Part shown: positions 35,078-44,463 of the stretch, piece by piece
How the letters are laid out: each line of letters starts with the position of its first letter
Numbering within the stretch: the first letter of the stretch is position 1
NCBI RefSeq assembly: GCF_003062295.1
Contig: NZ_PYCN01000002.1
Span: 248,001 to 312,000, forward strand
Reading direction: 5' to 3'
DNA: 64,000 nucleotides
Source of the DNA: Bradyrhizobium algeriense
GTDB lineage: Bacteria > Pseudomonadota > Alphaproteobacteria > Rhizobiales > Xanthobacteraceae
Program-made: the position numbers and the translations under genes
Notes under the pieces: generated by a model
The model's database searches: none
What the model was told of the DNA's origin: nothing
The model's input: the letters and a program-made list of their open reading frames with translations, nothing else

Positions 35078-36490
35078 CTACTTCGCTTCCGCCAACGCTC
35101 CCAAAATCCGCGCCCAGGAGCGGATGCCCTTGTGGAAGCTCTTGAGGTCGTACTTCTCGTTCGGCGAATGGATGTTGTCGTCATCGAGACCGAAGCCGAT
35201 CAGCAGGCTGTCGAGGCCGAGCGTGCGCTTGAAATCGGCGACGATCGGGATCGAGGCGCCGGAGCCGACCAGCAGCGCCTCCTTGCCCCATTCCTCGGTC
35301 AGCGCGCGCTTGGCAGCCGCCAGCGGCTTCATGTTCCAGTCGAGCGCGATGGCCGCCCCACTGGAGTGCTCGGTGAAGACGGCCTTGCAATCGCCCGGAA
35401 GCCGCGCGGTGACATAGTCGCGGAACGCCTTCTTGATCTTCTGCGGGTCCTGGCCTTCGACCAGACGGAAGGAGATCTTTGCGGAAGCTTCCGCCGGGAT
35501 CACGGTTTTCGAGCCCTCGCCGGTATAGCCGCCGATGATGCCGTTGATGTCGCAGGTCGGACGCGAGGATACTTGCTCGATCAGCAGGCGATCCTTTTCG
35601 CCGGCGGGGATCGAGAGGCCGATTGGCTTCAGGAACGACTCAGGCGTGAGGTTCAGGTTCTTCCACTGCGCCAGGATGTCCGGCGGCAGATCCTTCACGC
35701 CGTCGTAGAACCCGGGAATGGTGATGCGGCCGTTGTCGTCAAACAAGCCGCCGAGGATGCTGGTCAGCACGCGGATCGGGTTGCGCGCGCCGCCGCCGAA
35801 CACACCGGAATGCAGGTCGCGGTTGGCGGCCTTGATGGAGACCTCGTCATACATCAAGCCGCGCAGCGAGGTTGTGATGGCGGGCGTGTTCGGGTCCCAC
35901 ATGCCGGTGTCGCAGACCATGGCGAAGTCGGCCTTCAACTCATCCTTGATCGACTCCATAAACGGCACGAAATTCTTCGAACCAACTTCTTCTTCGCCTT
36001 CGATCAGGATCGTGATGTCGACCGGCAGCGATCCCGTCACCTTCTTCCAGGCGCGGCAGGCCTCGACGAAGGTCATCAGTTGTCCCTTGTCGTCCTCCGC
36101 ACCGCGCGCGACGATGATCTTGCGGCCGTCGGCGTGGTCAGTGACCACAGGCTCGAACGGCGGGCGGTGCCAGAGGTTCAAAGGATCCACCGGCTGCACA
36201 TCATAGTGCCCATAGAACAGAACATGCGGACGGCCATCGGTGCTACCGTTCGCCTTGTCGTTGTTCTTGGCGACGATCGCGGGGTGCCCCGCCGTCGGCC
36301 TCACCTCAGCCTTGAAGCCGAGCGTCGCGATATCTTTCGCAAGATGATCAGCGGCCGCCTTGCAATCACCGGCGAAGGCCGGGTCGGCCGAGATCGACTT
36401 GATCCGCAGCAGCGCAAACAGCCGCTCGAGGCTGTTGTCGAAATCGGCGTCGATGTGATCGAGAACCGGCTGGATCTTTGCGTTGGACAT
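35078..36490 (-). CDS. M20 family dipeptidase
   Basis: A 470-residue cytosolic metallopeptidase of the M20 family (dipeptidase/carnosinase-like). Conserved metal and catalytic stretches are YGHYDVQPVDP, RGAEDDKGQL and EGEEEVGSKNF, with the dimerisation domain inserted after about residue 210 (ANRDLHSGVFGG). It would release amino acids from dipeptides or related amides. The ATG is preceded by AAGGG, which lies in a short tandem repeat shared with the end of the upstream DUF2029 gene. Length is normal for the family. Confidence 0.92.
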   Translation of the reverse strand: MSNAKIQPVLDHIDADFDNSLERLFALLRIKSISADPAFAGDCKAAADHLAKDIATLGFKAEVRPTAGHPAIVAKNNDKANGSTDGRPHVLFYGHYDVQPVDPLNLWHRPPFEPVVTDHADGRKIIVARGAEDDKGQLMTFVEACRAWKKVTGSLPVDITILIEGEEEVGSKNFVPFMESIKDELKADFAMVCDTGMWDPNTPAITTSLRGLMYDEVSIKAANRDLHSGVFGGGARNPIRVLTSILGGLFDDNGRITIPGFYDGVKDLPPDILAQWKNLNLTPESFLKPIGLSIPAGEKDRLLIEQVSSRPTCDINGIIGGYTGEGSKTVIPAEASAKISFRLVEGQDPQKIKKAFRDYVTARLPGDCKAVFTEHSSGAAIALDWNMKPLAAAKRALTEEWGKEALLVGSGASIPIVADFKRTLGLDSLLIGFGLDDDNIHSPNEKYDLKSFHKGIRSWARILGALAEAK

Positions 36491-36500
36491 GGCTGACTAT

Positions 36501-36530
36501 CCCTTGAAGTTACCCTTGAAGTTACCCTTG
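36501..36530. repeat. 12-bp tandem repeat, 2.5 copies
   Basis: CCCTTGAAGTTA occurs at 36501-36512 and 36513-36524, followed by CCCTTG. On the coding strand each copy carries an AAGGG core, so the repeat both contains the stop codon of the DUF2029 gene and lays several ribosome-site-like motifs before the M20 peptidase start at 36490. Confidence 0.8.
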
Positions 36531-37844
36531 GCTGTGGGCCTTGTTGTTGACCTCAAGTTGTAGCTCGCCCGCGGCCTGAGGCAAGGCGACATCCGCGGCA
36601 GGCGGATGCAACATGTGCCAGACCAGCCCCGCCGTCAGCAGGACGGTGGCGGCGAGATTATTGCCATACGCCTGCAGGTCGATCGGAAACAGCGGAAGCG
36701 AGAGGCACAACAAACCGCCCGCCAAGGCGAGCAATACCCATGTGCCGGCCCTGACCGCCGGCCTCGGATCATACGCCGCGCGATGGGCCAGCACGGTGAT
36801 CGGAAAGAACAGCCACAGAAAGTAATATTGGCGAGCCAGCGGTGAAGCGACCGTCATCAGACAGAACAGAATGCCGAGTTCCTCGGCGTCCGACCGCTCG
36901 GTCCGGCGCGACGCGGGCGGCATGACGGCGAGATAGCCGAGCCCGATCGCCAGCGAGATCGCCAGCACGATCCAGTTCGTCGTCCTGAAATCGAGATTGG
37001 CGACATTCATCGTGCGCGCGGGCTTGGACGGATCGTCCTGATTGTAGTTGACGGGCCGCGTCAGCCGGTGCGTCACCGCGATGATCGACTGGTTGACCCA
37101 CGACCAGTTCTGCTCGTCGCGCTGTCCGAACCCCTTCTCCGAACTCGACCCCACCATGCCCTGGTACCAGGTCTTCAGCTCCGTGACATTGTGCTGGAAG
37201 CCGCGAAACGGCGCCGGCAACACGAACAGAAACACGCCGATGAACACCAGCATGCTCGCGGCCGCCGCCCACTGCCTTCGCCACACCAGATAAGGCAACA
37301 CCGCCACCGGAAACACCTTGATGGCGGTAGCAAGCGCAAACATGCATCCCGCCATCCATCCGCGCTGATCCCGCAGCAGCCAGAATCCGTAAAGCATCAG
37401 CACCAGCAAGACCAGGTTCGGCTGGCCGAGGTCGAACATGTCGAACACGAAGGTGACGGTGACGAAGCCCGGCAGCGCTTCCAGCCACGGCCCGGGCTTG
37501 CGCCCCGATCCCGCCATCGCGTGCGAGAACTGCGCCGTCATCCACCACGCGACGATGTTGAGGAACGACAGGCACAGATAAAGCGGGATCTTGCCAAACC
37601 AGCTCGGGATCGCCAGCAGCACCGCTGACAACGGCGGATAGATGAATTCGAAATAGGCGGCGGGATCGTCGGGGTAGAGATTCCTGCCCTGCAGCACCTG
37701 CTGCCCCGCCCAGAACCACAGCGGATAGTCCTTGGTCTTGCCGTTGCCCCAGATTTCCGGGACCAGCACGTCGGCCGTCAGCGCGATGCAGCAGACCAGA
37801 AACAGGAGATCGAGCGGCCTTCGTAGCGATGGATATCTCAGCAC
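36522..37844 (-). CDS. DUF2029 (GT87) membrane mannosyltransferase-like protein
   Basis: A 440-residue polytopic protein with about ten membrane helices, recognised as DUF2029/GT87 from features such as DYPLWFWAGQQVLQGRNLYPD after the first helix, YPPLSAVLLAIP, and ATAIKVFPVAVLPYLVWRRQW. GT87 members are polyprenyl-phosphate-dependent hexosyltransferases. It lies directly upstream of the M20 peptidase in the same direction, but a functional link is not evident. Its acceptor is unknown. Confidence 0.85.
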   Translation of the reverse strand: MLRYPSLRRPLDLLFLVCCIALTADVLVPEIWGNGKTKDYPLWFWAGQQVLQGRNLYPDDPAAYFEFIYPPLSAVLLAIPSWFGKIPLYLCLSFLNIVAWWMTAQFSHAMAGSGRKPGPWLEALPGFVTVTFVFDMFDLGQPNLVLLVLMLYGFWLLRDQRGWMAGCMFALATAIKVFPVAVLPYLVWRRQWAAAASMLVFIGVFLFVLPAPFRGFQHNVTELKTWYQGMVGSSSEKGFGQRDEQNWSWVNQSIIAVTHRLTRPVNYNQDDPSKPARTMNVANLDFRTTNWIVLAISLAIGLGYLAVMPPASRRTERSDAEELGILFCLMTVASPLARQYYFLWLFFPITVLAHRAAYDPRPAVRAGTWVLLALAGGLLCLSLPLFPIDLQAYGNNLAATVLLTAGLVWHMLHPPAADVALPQAAGELQLEVNNKAHSQG

Positions 37845-37880
37845 GCGCTCGTTCCGGATTCAGAGGAGATTACGTCACAA

Positions 37881-37920
37881 CTCTTCACGCGAACCGACCG
37901 CCACTTCGCTCGAAAAACTC
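37881..37920. repeat. Palindromic intergenic repeat, copy 2 (diverged)
   Basis: The core TTCACGCGAACCGACCGC and end CACTTCGCTCGAAAAACTC resemble the element at 25228-25276, with changes in the centre (GACCGCC for GGTATCC). It abuts the stop of the HerA-like gene. The imperfect hairpin could also affect transcript ends. Confidence 0.5.
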
Positions 37921-39552
37921 TTACCGCCGCAGCAAGCCGCCGAGCGCGCCGCGCACCAGCGCGCGCCCGACCGAACCGCCAAGCGATCCGCCGACCGACT
38001 TGCCGAGATCGGCGACGATGCCGCCGACCACCTTGTTGGTGACGGATCGCGTAACGTCTCGCGCAATCACCTGGCCGGTCGACAGCCTGCCGCGCTTGAC
38101 GTTGGTGCCGAAGATCGTGCCAACGATCGAACCGATCTGGCCGAGGATCCCGCCACCGCCGGCGCCCGCACCGCCATCTGCTCCATCCGCAGGCGCCGCC
38201 GTTTCAGCCACGCGCTTCTGCAGCATCTCATAGGCGGATTCGGCATCGACCGGGGTGTCGTATTTGCCCTTGACCGGGCTCTTGTTCATGATCGCCTTGC
38301 GCTCTTCCGGCGTGATCGGCCCGATCCGCGCCGTCGGCGGCCGGATCATGACGCGCTCGACCATGGTCGGCGTGCCGCCGCCTTCGAGGAACGACACCAG
38401 CGCTTCACCCTTGCCGAGTTCCATGATGACGCGGGCGGTGTCGAGCTTCGGATTCGGCCGGAAGGTCTGCGCCGCCGCATTCACCGCCTTCTGGTCGCGC
38501 GGCGTGAAAGCACGCAGCGCGTGCTGCACGCGGCCGCCCAATTGGGCCAGCACCTTGTCCGGCACGTCGATCGGATTCTGTGTGACGAAGTAGACGCCGA
38601 CACCCTTGGAGCGGATCAGGCGGACCACCTGCTCGATCTTGTCCATCAGCGCCTTCGGCGCGTCGTTGAACAACAGATGCGCCTCATCGAAGAAGAACAC
38701 CAGTTTCGGCTTCGGCAAGTCGCCGGCTTCCGGCAGTTCCTCAAACAGTTCCGACAGCAACCACAACAGGAAGGTGGCGTAGAGCCTGGGGCTCTCCATC
38801 AGCTTGTCGGCGACCAGAATGTTAACCATCCCGCGACCATCGCTGTCGGTCTTCATGAAATCCTTCAGCGCCAGAGCCGGCTCGCCGAAGAATTTCGTTC
38901 CGCCCTGGTTTTCCAGCACCAGAAGCTGGCGCTGAATGGTCCCAACTGTCGCCTTGCTGACATTGCCGTAGCCCTGGGCAACCTTTCGGATCTCGGCAAA
39001 CGGATCGTCCTCGGCGTCCGGGCCCTTCTTGCGGCCATCGGGAACGATCGCATCCAACAGCGAGCGCAGATCCTTCATGTCGATCAGCGTCAGGCCGTTT
39101 TCATCCGCCACACGGAATGCGACATTGAGGACGCCTTCCTGCACGTCGTTCAGATCGAGCATCCGCGACAGCAATAACGGCCCCATCTCCGTGACCGTGG
39201 CGCGAACCGGGTGGCCCTGCTCGCCGAACACGTCCCAAAACACCGTCGAGAACTGATCGGGCTCGAACTTGAGGCCCATCTCTCCGGCGCGCTTGAGGAT
39301 GAAGTCCTTGGCCTCGCCGACTTCGGAGATACCGGACAGGTCACCCTTGATATCGGCCGCGAACACGGGAACACCGGCGCGGGCAAAGCCCTCCGCCATC
39401 ACCTGCAGCGACACGGTCTTGCCGGTCCCGGTCGCTCCGGTGACAAGGCCATGCCGATTGGCAAGCGCAAGCGTAAGCCAGGCCGTTTGTTCGCCTTTTC
39501 CGATAAAAATCTTCTCGTCGGTGTCGGCCGTCTTGCTATCGGAAGTCGCCAT
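37921..39552 (-). CDS. HerA-like helicase/ATPase, DUF853 (YjgR) family
   Basis: A 543-residue FtsK/HerA-superfamily ATPase. The Walker A motif is GATGTGKTV, Walker B is LVFFFDEAHLLF, and the region between holds DUF853 features (AADIKGDLSGIS, FWDVFGEQGHPVRATV). A Gly-rich segment (GGAGAGGGG) separates a C-terminal basic part. Start at 39552 gives a family-like N-terminus (MATSDSK...) after a GAGG site. HerA proteins pair with NurA nuclease in archaea; DUF853 proteins stand alone, as here, and their substrate is not known. Confidence 0.9.
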   Translation of the reverse strand: MATSDSKTADTDEKIFIGKGEQTAWLTLALANRHGLVTGATGTGKTVSLQVMAEGFARAGVPVFAADIKGDLSGISEVGEAKDFILKRAGEMGLKFEPDQFSTVFWDVFGEQGHPVRATVTEMGPLLLSRMLDLNDVQEGVLNVAFRVADENGLTLIDMKDLRSLLDAIVPDGRKKGPDAEDDPFAEIRKVAQGYGNVSKATVGTIQRQLLVLENQGGTKFFGEPALALKDFMKTDSDGRGMVNILVADKLMESPRLYATFLLWLLSELFEELPEAGDLPKPKLVFFFDEAHLLFNDAPKALMDKIEQVVRLIRSKGVGVYFVTQNPIDVPDKVLAQLGGRVQHALRAFTPRDQKAVNAAAQTFRPNPKLDTARVIMELGKGEALVSFLEGGGTPTMVERVMIRPPTARIGPITPEERKAIMNKSPVKGKYDTPVDAESAYEMLQKRVAETAAPADGADGGAGAGGGGILGQIGSIVGTIFGTNVKRGRLSTGQVIARDVTRSVTNKVVGGIVADLGKSVGGSLGGSVGRALVRGALGGLLRR

Positions 39553-39878
39553 CGCATCGCCTCTTCGCGCGCCGGGGAATTTGTTGGCAATCATATCGCA
39601 TCCTGCCCGCCGATTGAAACTGTCGGCCAGCGCACATGTGAGCGTTCGCCCGCCTCATCGTTCGCACTTCTCATACTTTTTTCCAACCTCCGGCGGAGAA
39701 ATCGAGAGCGCAGCGCAACAAGTAAGCGTGAATCCGGCATTCAGTCTTGCATTGCTGCAACACTCGCGACTCGATCTAGGTCTTCACACGCGCGGATCGC
39801 TTGTATTTCAGATCGCAGGCGCTCAAGATCAATTTAGAAGTACACGACCCGGTTAAACCGGTTGGGGACGGGGCAAAT

Positions 39879-40244
39879 ATGGACGAACTGGTAGGACGGC
39901 TGGCCTCCAAGGCCGGCATCGATAGCGCTGTCGCTGAAAAGACCATCGGCATCGTTCTGGGTTTTCTCCGTAACGAGGGACCCTCCGACAAGGTTCAGGC
40001 CCTGATCGACCAAATTCCGGGTGCCGAGGCTGCGATTGCGGCTTCCAGCAGCAATGGCGGATTCTCGCGGCTGATGGGCGGAGGTTTGATGGCGGTGGGC
40101 ACCCGACTGATGGCGCTTGGTCTGGGCATGAGCGAGATTCAAAACGTGGCGCGTGAACTTTTCAGGTTCGGCCGCGACAAAATCGGAGCGGATCAAATGG
40201 GCGAAATCATTTCAGGGACGCCGGGGCTCAGCCAGTTCGCGTAA
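39879..40244 (+). CDS. DUF2267-like or related small helical protein
   Basis: A 121-residue protein, MDELVGRLASKAGIDSAVAEKTIGIVLGFLRNEGPSDKV..., with helical pairs that resemble DUF2267/DUF2780-type proteins, and a Gly-rich hydrophobic centre (GGGLMAVGTRLMALGLG) that may be a membrane-associated hairpin. The ATG at 39879 was chosen over 39801 because it gives a family-like start. The DUF4332 gene follows 54 bases downstream. Family assignment is tentative and the function is unknown. Confidence 0.6.
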   Translation: MDELVGRLASKAGIDSAVAEKTIGIVLGFLRNEGPSDKVQALIDQIPGAEAAIAASSSNGGFSRLMGGGLMAVGTRLMALGLGMSEIQNVARELFRFGRDKIGADQMGEIISGTPGLSQFA

Positions 40245-40298
40245 ATCGCATCTCTTCTGAGCACATTCGGCCTGAGCACATTTTTTTCATTGAGTATC

Positions 40299-40706
40299 AT
40301 GACATATCCCCTCTCCGAGATCGAAGGCTTGACCGCCTACTCTGCCTCGAAGCTGAAATCGCAGGGCATTCGCACCACGGAAGCGCTGCTGGAAGCCGCC
40401 CGCACGGTCAAGGGGCGTAAGGCGCTCGCAGCGAAGACCGGCATCAGCGAACAGCAACTGCTCGAATGGGCAAATTTTTCCGACTACATGCGAATTCCCG
40501 GCATGGGCAAGGCCAAGGTAGGTCTGGTGCGCGCGGCCGGCGTCACCACCGTGCGCGAACTCGCGCTCCGCAATCCGGCGCGGCTCGCCCAGAATTTGAA
40601 AGACGTGAATACCAAGCGCAAACTGGTCCGGGTTCTGCCCTCCGAAAGATCGGTCGAACAACTGATCGAGCAGGCACGCAAGCTTCCGCCGATGATCAGC
40701 TACTAA
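40299..40706 (+). CDS. DUF4332 helix-hairpin-helix protein
   Basis: A 135-residue protein with two helix-hairpin-helix-like units: SEIEGLTAYSASKLKSQGIRTTEALLEAA and MRIPGMGKAKVGLVRAAGVTTVRELAL, the DUF4332 pattern. Such domains often bind nucleic acid, but for this family the role is not established. The ATG at 40299 is preferred; a TTG three codons upstream at 40290 is possible. It follows the DUF2267-like gene and precedes folP by 76 bases. Confidence 0.82.
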   Translation: MTYPLSEIEGLTAYSASKLKSQGIRTTEALLEAARTVKGRKALAAKTGISEQQLLEWANFSDYMRIPGMGKAKVGLVRAAGVTTVRELALRNPARLAQNLKDVNTKRKLVRVLPSERSVEQLIEQARKLPPMISY

Positions 40707-40782
40707 AAGCCGGTCAGGCCTGGCCCGCGGCGGCCGGCTCTCACGCCTTGACTCCCCGGCGCGGACCGCGCAAAGCCACCGC

Positions 40783-41640
40783 ATGATCGCAGCCAAGCCC
40801 AGACCCACCGCGGCGACCGGTCCGGCCGGCCATCCGGTGCTGCCTGCGCTGCTGTCCAGGCCCTATCCGGCGGTGATGGGCGTACTGAATGTAACGCCCG
40901 ATTCATTCTCGGACGGCGGGCAATTCGCCGCCCCTGAGCACGCGCTGGCCCAGGCCCGGCGGATGATCGCCGAGGGCGCCGACATCATCGACATCGGCGC
41001 GGAATCCACCCGGCCCTACGGGTCGGAACCGATCTCGGCGGATGAAGAATTGAAGCGCCTGCAGCCGGTGCTGCCTGACGTCGTCGCGCTCGGCATTCCC
41101 GTGTCAATCGACAGCATGAAATCGGCCGTCGTCGCCTGGGCGCTCCATCAGGGCGCCGCCATCGCCAACGATATCTGGGGCCTGCAGCGCGATTCCGGCA
41201 TGGCTGGCCTCATCGCCGAGCGCGGCGCGCCCGTCATCATCATGCATAACCGCGATAGCGCCGATCCCGCCATCGACATCATGCAGGACATCGCCGACTT
41301 CTTCGTGCGTTCGCTCGACATCGCGGCGAAAGCGGGAATTTCACCTGACAAGATTGTCCTCGATCCCGGCATCGGCTTCGGCAAGACGCCCGAGCAGAGC
41401 ATGACCGCACTGGCGCGGCTCGGCGAGTTGCAGTCGTTCGGACTTCCACTGTTGGTCGGCGCCTCGCGCAAGCGTTTCATCAGCACGGTGACGCCGTCGG
41501 AGCCGCATCAGCGCCTCGGCGGCTCGATTGCCGCGCATCTGCTGGCGGCCCAGAACGGGGCGCGGATCATCCGGGCGCATGACGTCGCCGAGACCGTACA
41601 GGCGCTGCGCGTCACCGCCGCAATCAGGGAACACGGATGA
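40783..41640 (+). CDS. folP: Dihydropteroate synthase
   Basis: A 285-residue folate synthesis enzyme joining 6-hydroxymethyl-dihydropterin diphosphate to 4-aminobenzoate. The first signature VMGVLNVTPDSFSDGG and the second GADIIDIGAESTRP are intact, as is LLVGASRKRFI near the end that holds the pterin lysine. Length fits the family. folB overlaps its stop by 4 bases (ATGA) and folK follows, giving a compact folate operon folP-folB-folK. It is the target of sulfonamides in this family. Confidence 0.96.
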   Translation: MIAAKPRPTAATGPAGHPVLPALLSRPYPAVMGVLNVTPDSFSDGGQFAAPEHALAQARRMIAEGADIIDIGAESTRPYGSEPISADEELKRLQPVLPDVVALGIPVSIDSMKSAVVAWALHQGAAIANDIWGLQRDSGMAGLIAERGAPVIIMHNRDSADPAIDIMQDIADFFVRSLDIAAKAGISPDKIVLDPGIGFGKTPEQSMTALARLGELQSFGLPLLVGASRKRFISTVTPSEPHQRLGGSIAAHLLAAQNGARIIRAHDVAETVQALRVTAAIREHG

Positions 41641-42008
41641 GCGATACGATCTTCATCACCGGCGTCGTCATCCATGCCCGCCACGGCGTGATGGAGCACG
41701 AGACCGAAGTCGGGCAGCGTTTCGTCATCGATCTCGAACTCTCCGTCAACCTGTCGGAAGCCTCGCACACCGATCACCTGTCCGACACCGTGTCCTATGC
41801 CAGTGTGGTTTCGACCGCGACGGCAGCGTTCAAGAACACCAATTACAAACTCCTGGAGCGCGCCGCCGGCGCCGTTGCAGACGCGATATTCGCGGCGTTT
41901 GCGCGCGTCGATGCGGTCAAGGTCACCGTGCACAAGCCGCATGCACCGATCGCCGCGATCTTCGAGGATGTCGGCGTCGTGCTGACGCGCAAGCGGCAAT
42001 CGCCCTGA
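41637..42008 (+). CDS. folB: Dihydroneopterin aldolase
   Basis: A 123-residue enzyme converting dihydroneopterin to 6-hydroxymethyl-dihydropterin and glycolaldehyde, the step before folK. The N-terminal FITGVVIHARHGVMEHETEVGQRF and the lysine-containing VTVHKPHAPI are typical. Coupled to folP by ATGA overlap and separated by 1 base from folK, so all three are made together. Confidence 0.94.
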   Translation: MSDTIFITGVVIHARHGVMEHETEVGQRFVIDLELSVNLSEASHTDHLSDTVSYASVVSTATAAFKNTNYKLLERAAGAVADAIFAAFARVDAVKVTVHKPHAPIAAIFEDVGVVLTRKRQSP

Positions 42009-42009
42009 C

Positions 42010-42501
42010 ATGGCGGATGTGCTGATCGCACTCGGCGGCAATGTCGGCGACGTCCGCGCCACATTCAAGAAAGCCATCTCCAATATTTGCGGCATGACGC
42101 AGGCCGCCCTGCTCGCGCGTTCCTCCGACTACACCACCCCGCCCTGGGGCGAGGAACACCAGGCGCCGTTCACCAACGCCTGCATCGAGATCGAAACCAG
42201 CCTCGACCCGCATGCGCTGCTGTTCACGCTGCACAAGATCGAGAAAAAATTCGGCCGCGACCGCACCCATGAGACACGCTGGGGTCCGCGCACCCTCGAC
42301 CTCGATTTGATCGCCTATGATGACGTCAGGCTCGACAAGCCGGAACTGACGCTGCCGCATCCGCGGGCTTTCGAGCGCGCCTTCGTGCTGGTGCCGCTGG
42401 CCGAGATCGCGCCCGACCGTATCATTGCGGGACGCCGCGTCGCCGATGCGCTGGCCCAGCTTTCGACCGAGGGTATCCAGCGGTTGCCCGACCTCGATTG
42501 A
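42010..42501 (+). CDS. folK: 2-amino-4-hydroxy-6-hydroxymethyldihydropteridine diphosphokinase
   Basis: A 163-residue HPPK that transfers diphosphate from ATP to hydroxymethyl-dihydropterin, making the substrate for folP. The start ADVLIALGGNVGD and the signature RTHETRWGPRTLDLDLIAYDD, with the metal-binding aspartates, are intact. It is the last gene of the folP-folB-folK group; the mutA gene begins 93 bases downstream without a visible terminator between. Confidence 0.95.
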   Translation: MADVLIALGGNVGDVRATFKKAISNICGMTQAALLARSSDYTTPPWGEEHQAPFTNACIEIETSLDPHALLFTLHKIEKKFGRDRTHETRWGPRTLDLDLIAYDDVRLDKPELTLPHPRAFERAFVLVPLAEIAPDRIIAGRRVADALAQLSTEGIQRLPDLD

Positions 42502-42594
42502 CGCCGAAAGATCCCAAAACAACCGTTTGGCTTGGCGGCCGCCCCGTGGCAATTTCCAGCCAAATCAAGAGACGACCAGGGAATAATGGGCCGT

Positions 42595-44463
42595 ATGACC
42601 AAAACTGACGAGCTGACATTGGCCGCGGAGTTTCCGCAGGCGACCTACGAGGACTGGCGCAAGCTGGTCGACGGGGTGCTGAAGGGCGTGCCGTTCGAGA
42701 AACTGGTCAGCAGGACGTCCGATGGGTTGAAGATCGATCCGATCTATCGCCGCGCCCAAGGCGCCACGCCGGTCGCCGGCCGTGCCGCGGCTGCGCCTTG
42801 GCAGATCATGCAGCGGATCGATCATCCCGACGCGAAAGCGGCCAACGCGCAGGCGCTGCACGATCTGGAGAACGGCGCGACGGGGCTGACACTCGTGTTC
42901 GCCGGCGCCAATGGCGCCCATGGGTTTGGGCTCGATCCTTCGGCGGAGGCGGTCGCGCAGGTTCTCGACGGTATCTATCTCGACGCCGGGATCGGAATCG
43001 AGCTTCAGATCGGCCCGCAGTCGCGAATGGCGGCCATTCACGTGGCGGAATATATCAAGCGCAGAGGTATCGACCCCGCCGCCTGCGATATCCGCTTCGG
43101 ACTGGACCCGCTCGGGTCCTGCGCGGTGTGGGGCTCAAGTCCCGACAGTTGGGCCGAGATCGTGCCCGCCGTCACGGGCGCGATCAAAGGCCTCGCCGCG
43201 ATGGGCTTCAAAGGCCCGTTCGCAGCTGCCGATGGGCGGGTGATCCATGATGCCGGCGGATCGGAGGTGCAGGAACTGGCATTTGTGCTGGCCGCCGGCA
43301 CAGCCTATCTGCGCGCGACCGAACAGGCAGGCGTTGCGCTCGAAGATGCGCAAGGCATGGTGTATGCGCGGCTGGCCGCCGACGCCGACCAGTTCCTGAC
43401 GCTGGCGAAATTCCGGGCGCTGCGGCTGTTGTGGGCGCGGGTCGAACAGGCCTGCGGCCTGACGCCAAAACCGCTGTTCATCGCGGCTGATACGGCCTGG
43501 CGCATGCTGACGCAGCGCGACCCTTACGTGAACATGCTGCGCGCGACGATGGCGACCTTCTCCGCCGGCCTCGGCGGCGCTAATACCATCACCGTTTTGC
43601 CGCACACGCTGGCTCTGGGATTGCCCGATCCGTTCGCCAGGCGTGCCGCGCGCAACACACAACTGGTGCTGCTGGAAGAGTCCAACCTCGCCAAGGTCAG
43701 CGATCCCGCCGCCGGCTCCGGCGGCATCGAAACATTGACAAGACAGCTTTGCGAAGCCGCATGGTCGCTGTTTCAGGAGATCGAAAAGGCCGGCGGGATC
43801 TTCGCCGCGCTCGAACAAAATCTGATCCAGCGCAAGGTCGCCGCAATGCGGGCCGTGCGCGAGGCCAATATCGCCAAGCGACGTGAGGTGTTGACGGGCG
43901 CGAGTGAGTTTCCGAACCTGCATGAGGCTGAAATCGCCGTGCTCGATGCGAAGCCGATCGTGCTGCCGCCCTATGGCGAAGCAAAATTCAAATTCGATCC
44001 CCTGCCGCCGATGCGGCTGGCCGCGCCGTTCGAGGCGCTGCGGGATAAGTCGGATACCAGACTAAAGCGCGATGGTGCCCGGCCAAAAATCTTCCTGGCC
44101 AATCTCGGCACGGCGGCCGACTTCACCGCGCGCGCCACCTTCGCCAAGAGCTTCTTCGAGACCGGCGGCATCGAGGCGATCGACACCCAAGGCTTTGCCG
44201 ACCCGGCGGCGCTGGCCGCCGCGTTCAAGGGGTCCGGCGCGGTTATTGTTTGCCTGTGCTCGTCCGACAATGTCTATGCGGAACACGCGGTGGCCGCGGC
44301 AAAGGCCCTTCAAGCGGCCGGCGCCAAGCATATCTATCTGGCAGGGCGGCCCGGCGAGCAAGAGGCCGCACTGCGCACGGCTGGCGTCGGCGATTTCATC
44401 TTTGCCGGCGGTGACGCGCTGGCGATGCTGCAGGAAGCCTGGCGGCGGATGGAGCGAGCATGA
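42595..44463 (+). CDS. mutA: Methylmalonyl-CoA mutase small (beta) subunit
   Basis: A 622-residue non-catalytic partner of the B12-dependent methylmalonyl-CoA mutase. The TIM-barrel domain (about 30-470) is recognisable from IDPIYRR and ANTITVLPHTLALGLPDPFARRAARNTQLVLLEES. The C-terminal B12-type domain (RPKIFLANLGTAADFTARATF...) lacks the DxHxxG cobalamin ligand, as expected for the small subunit. The ATG at 42595 was preferred to 42586; the AGGGA site at 42578-42582 suits either. It forms a heterodimer with the large subunit encoded at 44970. Confidence 0.93.
   Translation: MTKTDELTLAAEFPQATYEDWRKLVDGVLKGVPFEKLVSRTSDGLKIDPIYRRAQGATPVAGRAAAAPWQIMQRIDHPDAKAANAQALHDLENGATGLTLVFAGANGAHGFGLDPSAEAVAQVLDGIYLDAGIGIELQIGPQSRMAAIHVAEYIKRRGIDPAACDIRFGLDPLGSCAVWGSSPDSWAEIVPAVTGAIKGLAAMGFKGPFAAADGRVIHDAGGSEVQELAFVLAAGTAYLRATEQAGVALEDAQGMVYARLAADADQFLTLAKFRALRLLWARVEQACGLTPKPLFIAADTAWRMLTQRDPYVNMLRATMATFSAGLGGANTITVLPHTLALGLPDPFARRAARNTQLVLLEESNLAKVSDPAAGSGGIETLTRQLCEAAWSLFQEIEKAGGIFAALEQNLIQRKVAAMRAVREANIAKRREVLTGASEFPNLHEAEIAVLDAKPIVLPPYGEAKFKFDPLPPMRLAAPFEALRDKSDTRLKRDGARPKIFLANLGTAADFTARATFAKSFFETGGIEAIDTQGFADPAALAAAFKGSGAVIVCLCSSDNVYAEHAVAAAKALQAAGAKHIYLAGRPGEQEAALRTAGVGDFIFAGGDALAMLQEAWRRMERA

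Noticed and set aside
34835..36496. 553-codon rightward frame opposite the M20 peptidase
   Set aside because: Shadow frame; the peptidase has all metal motifs on the other strand.
37732..39177. 481-codon rightward frame opposite the HerA-like gene
   Set aside because: Shadow frame; Walker motifs lie on the minus strand.
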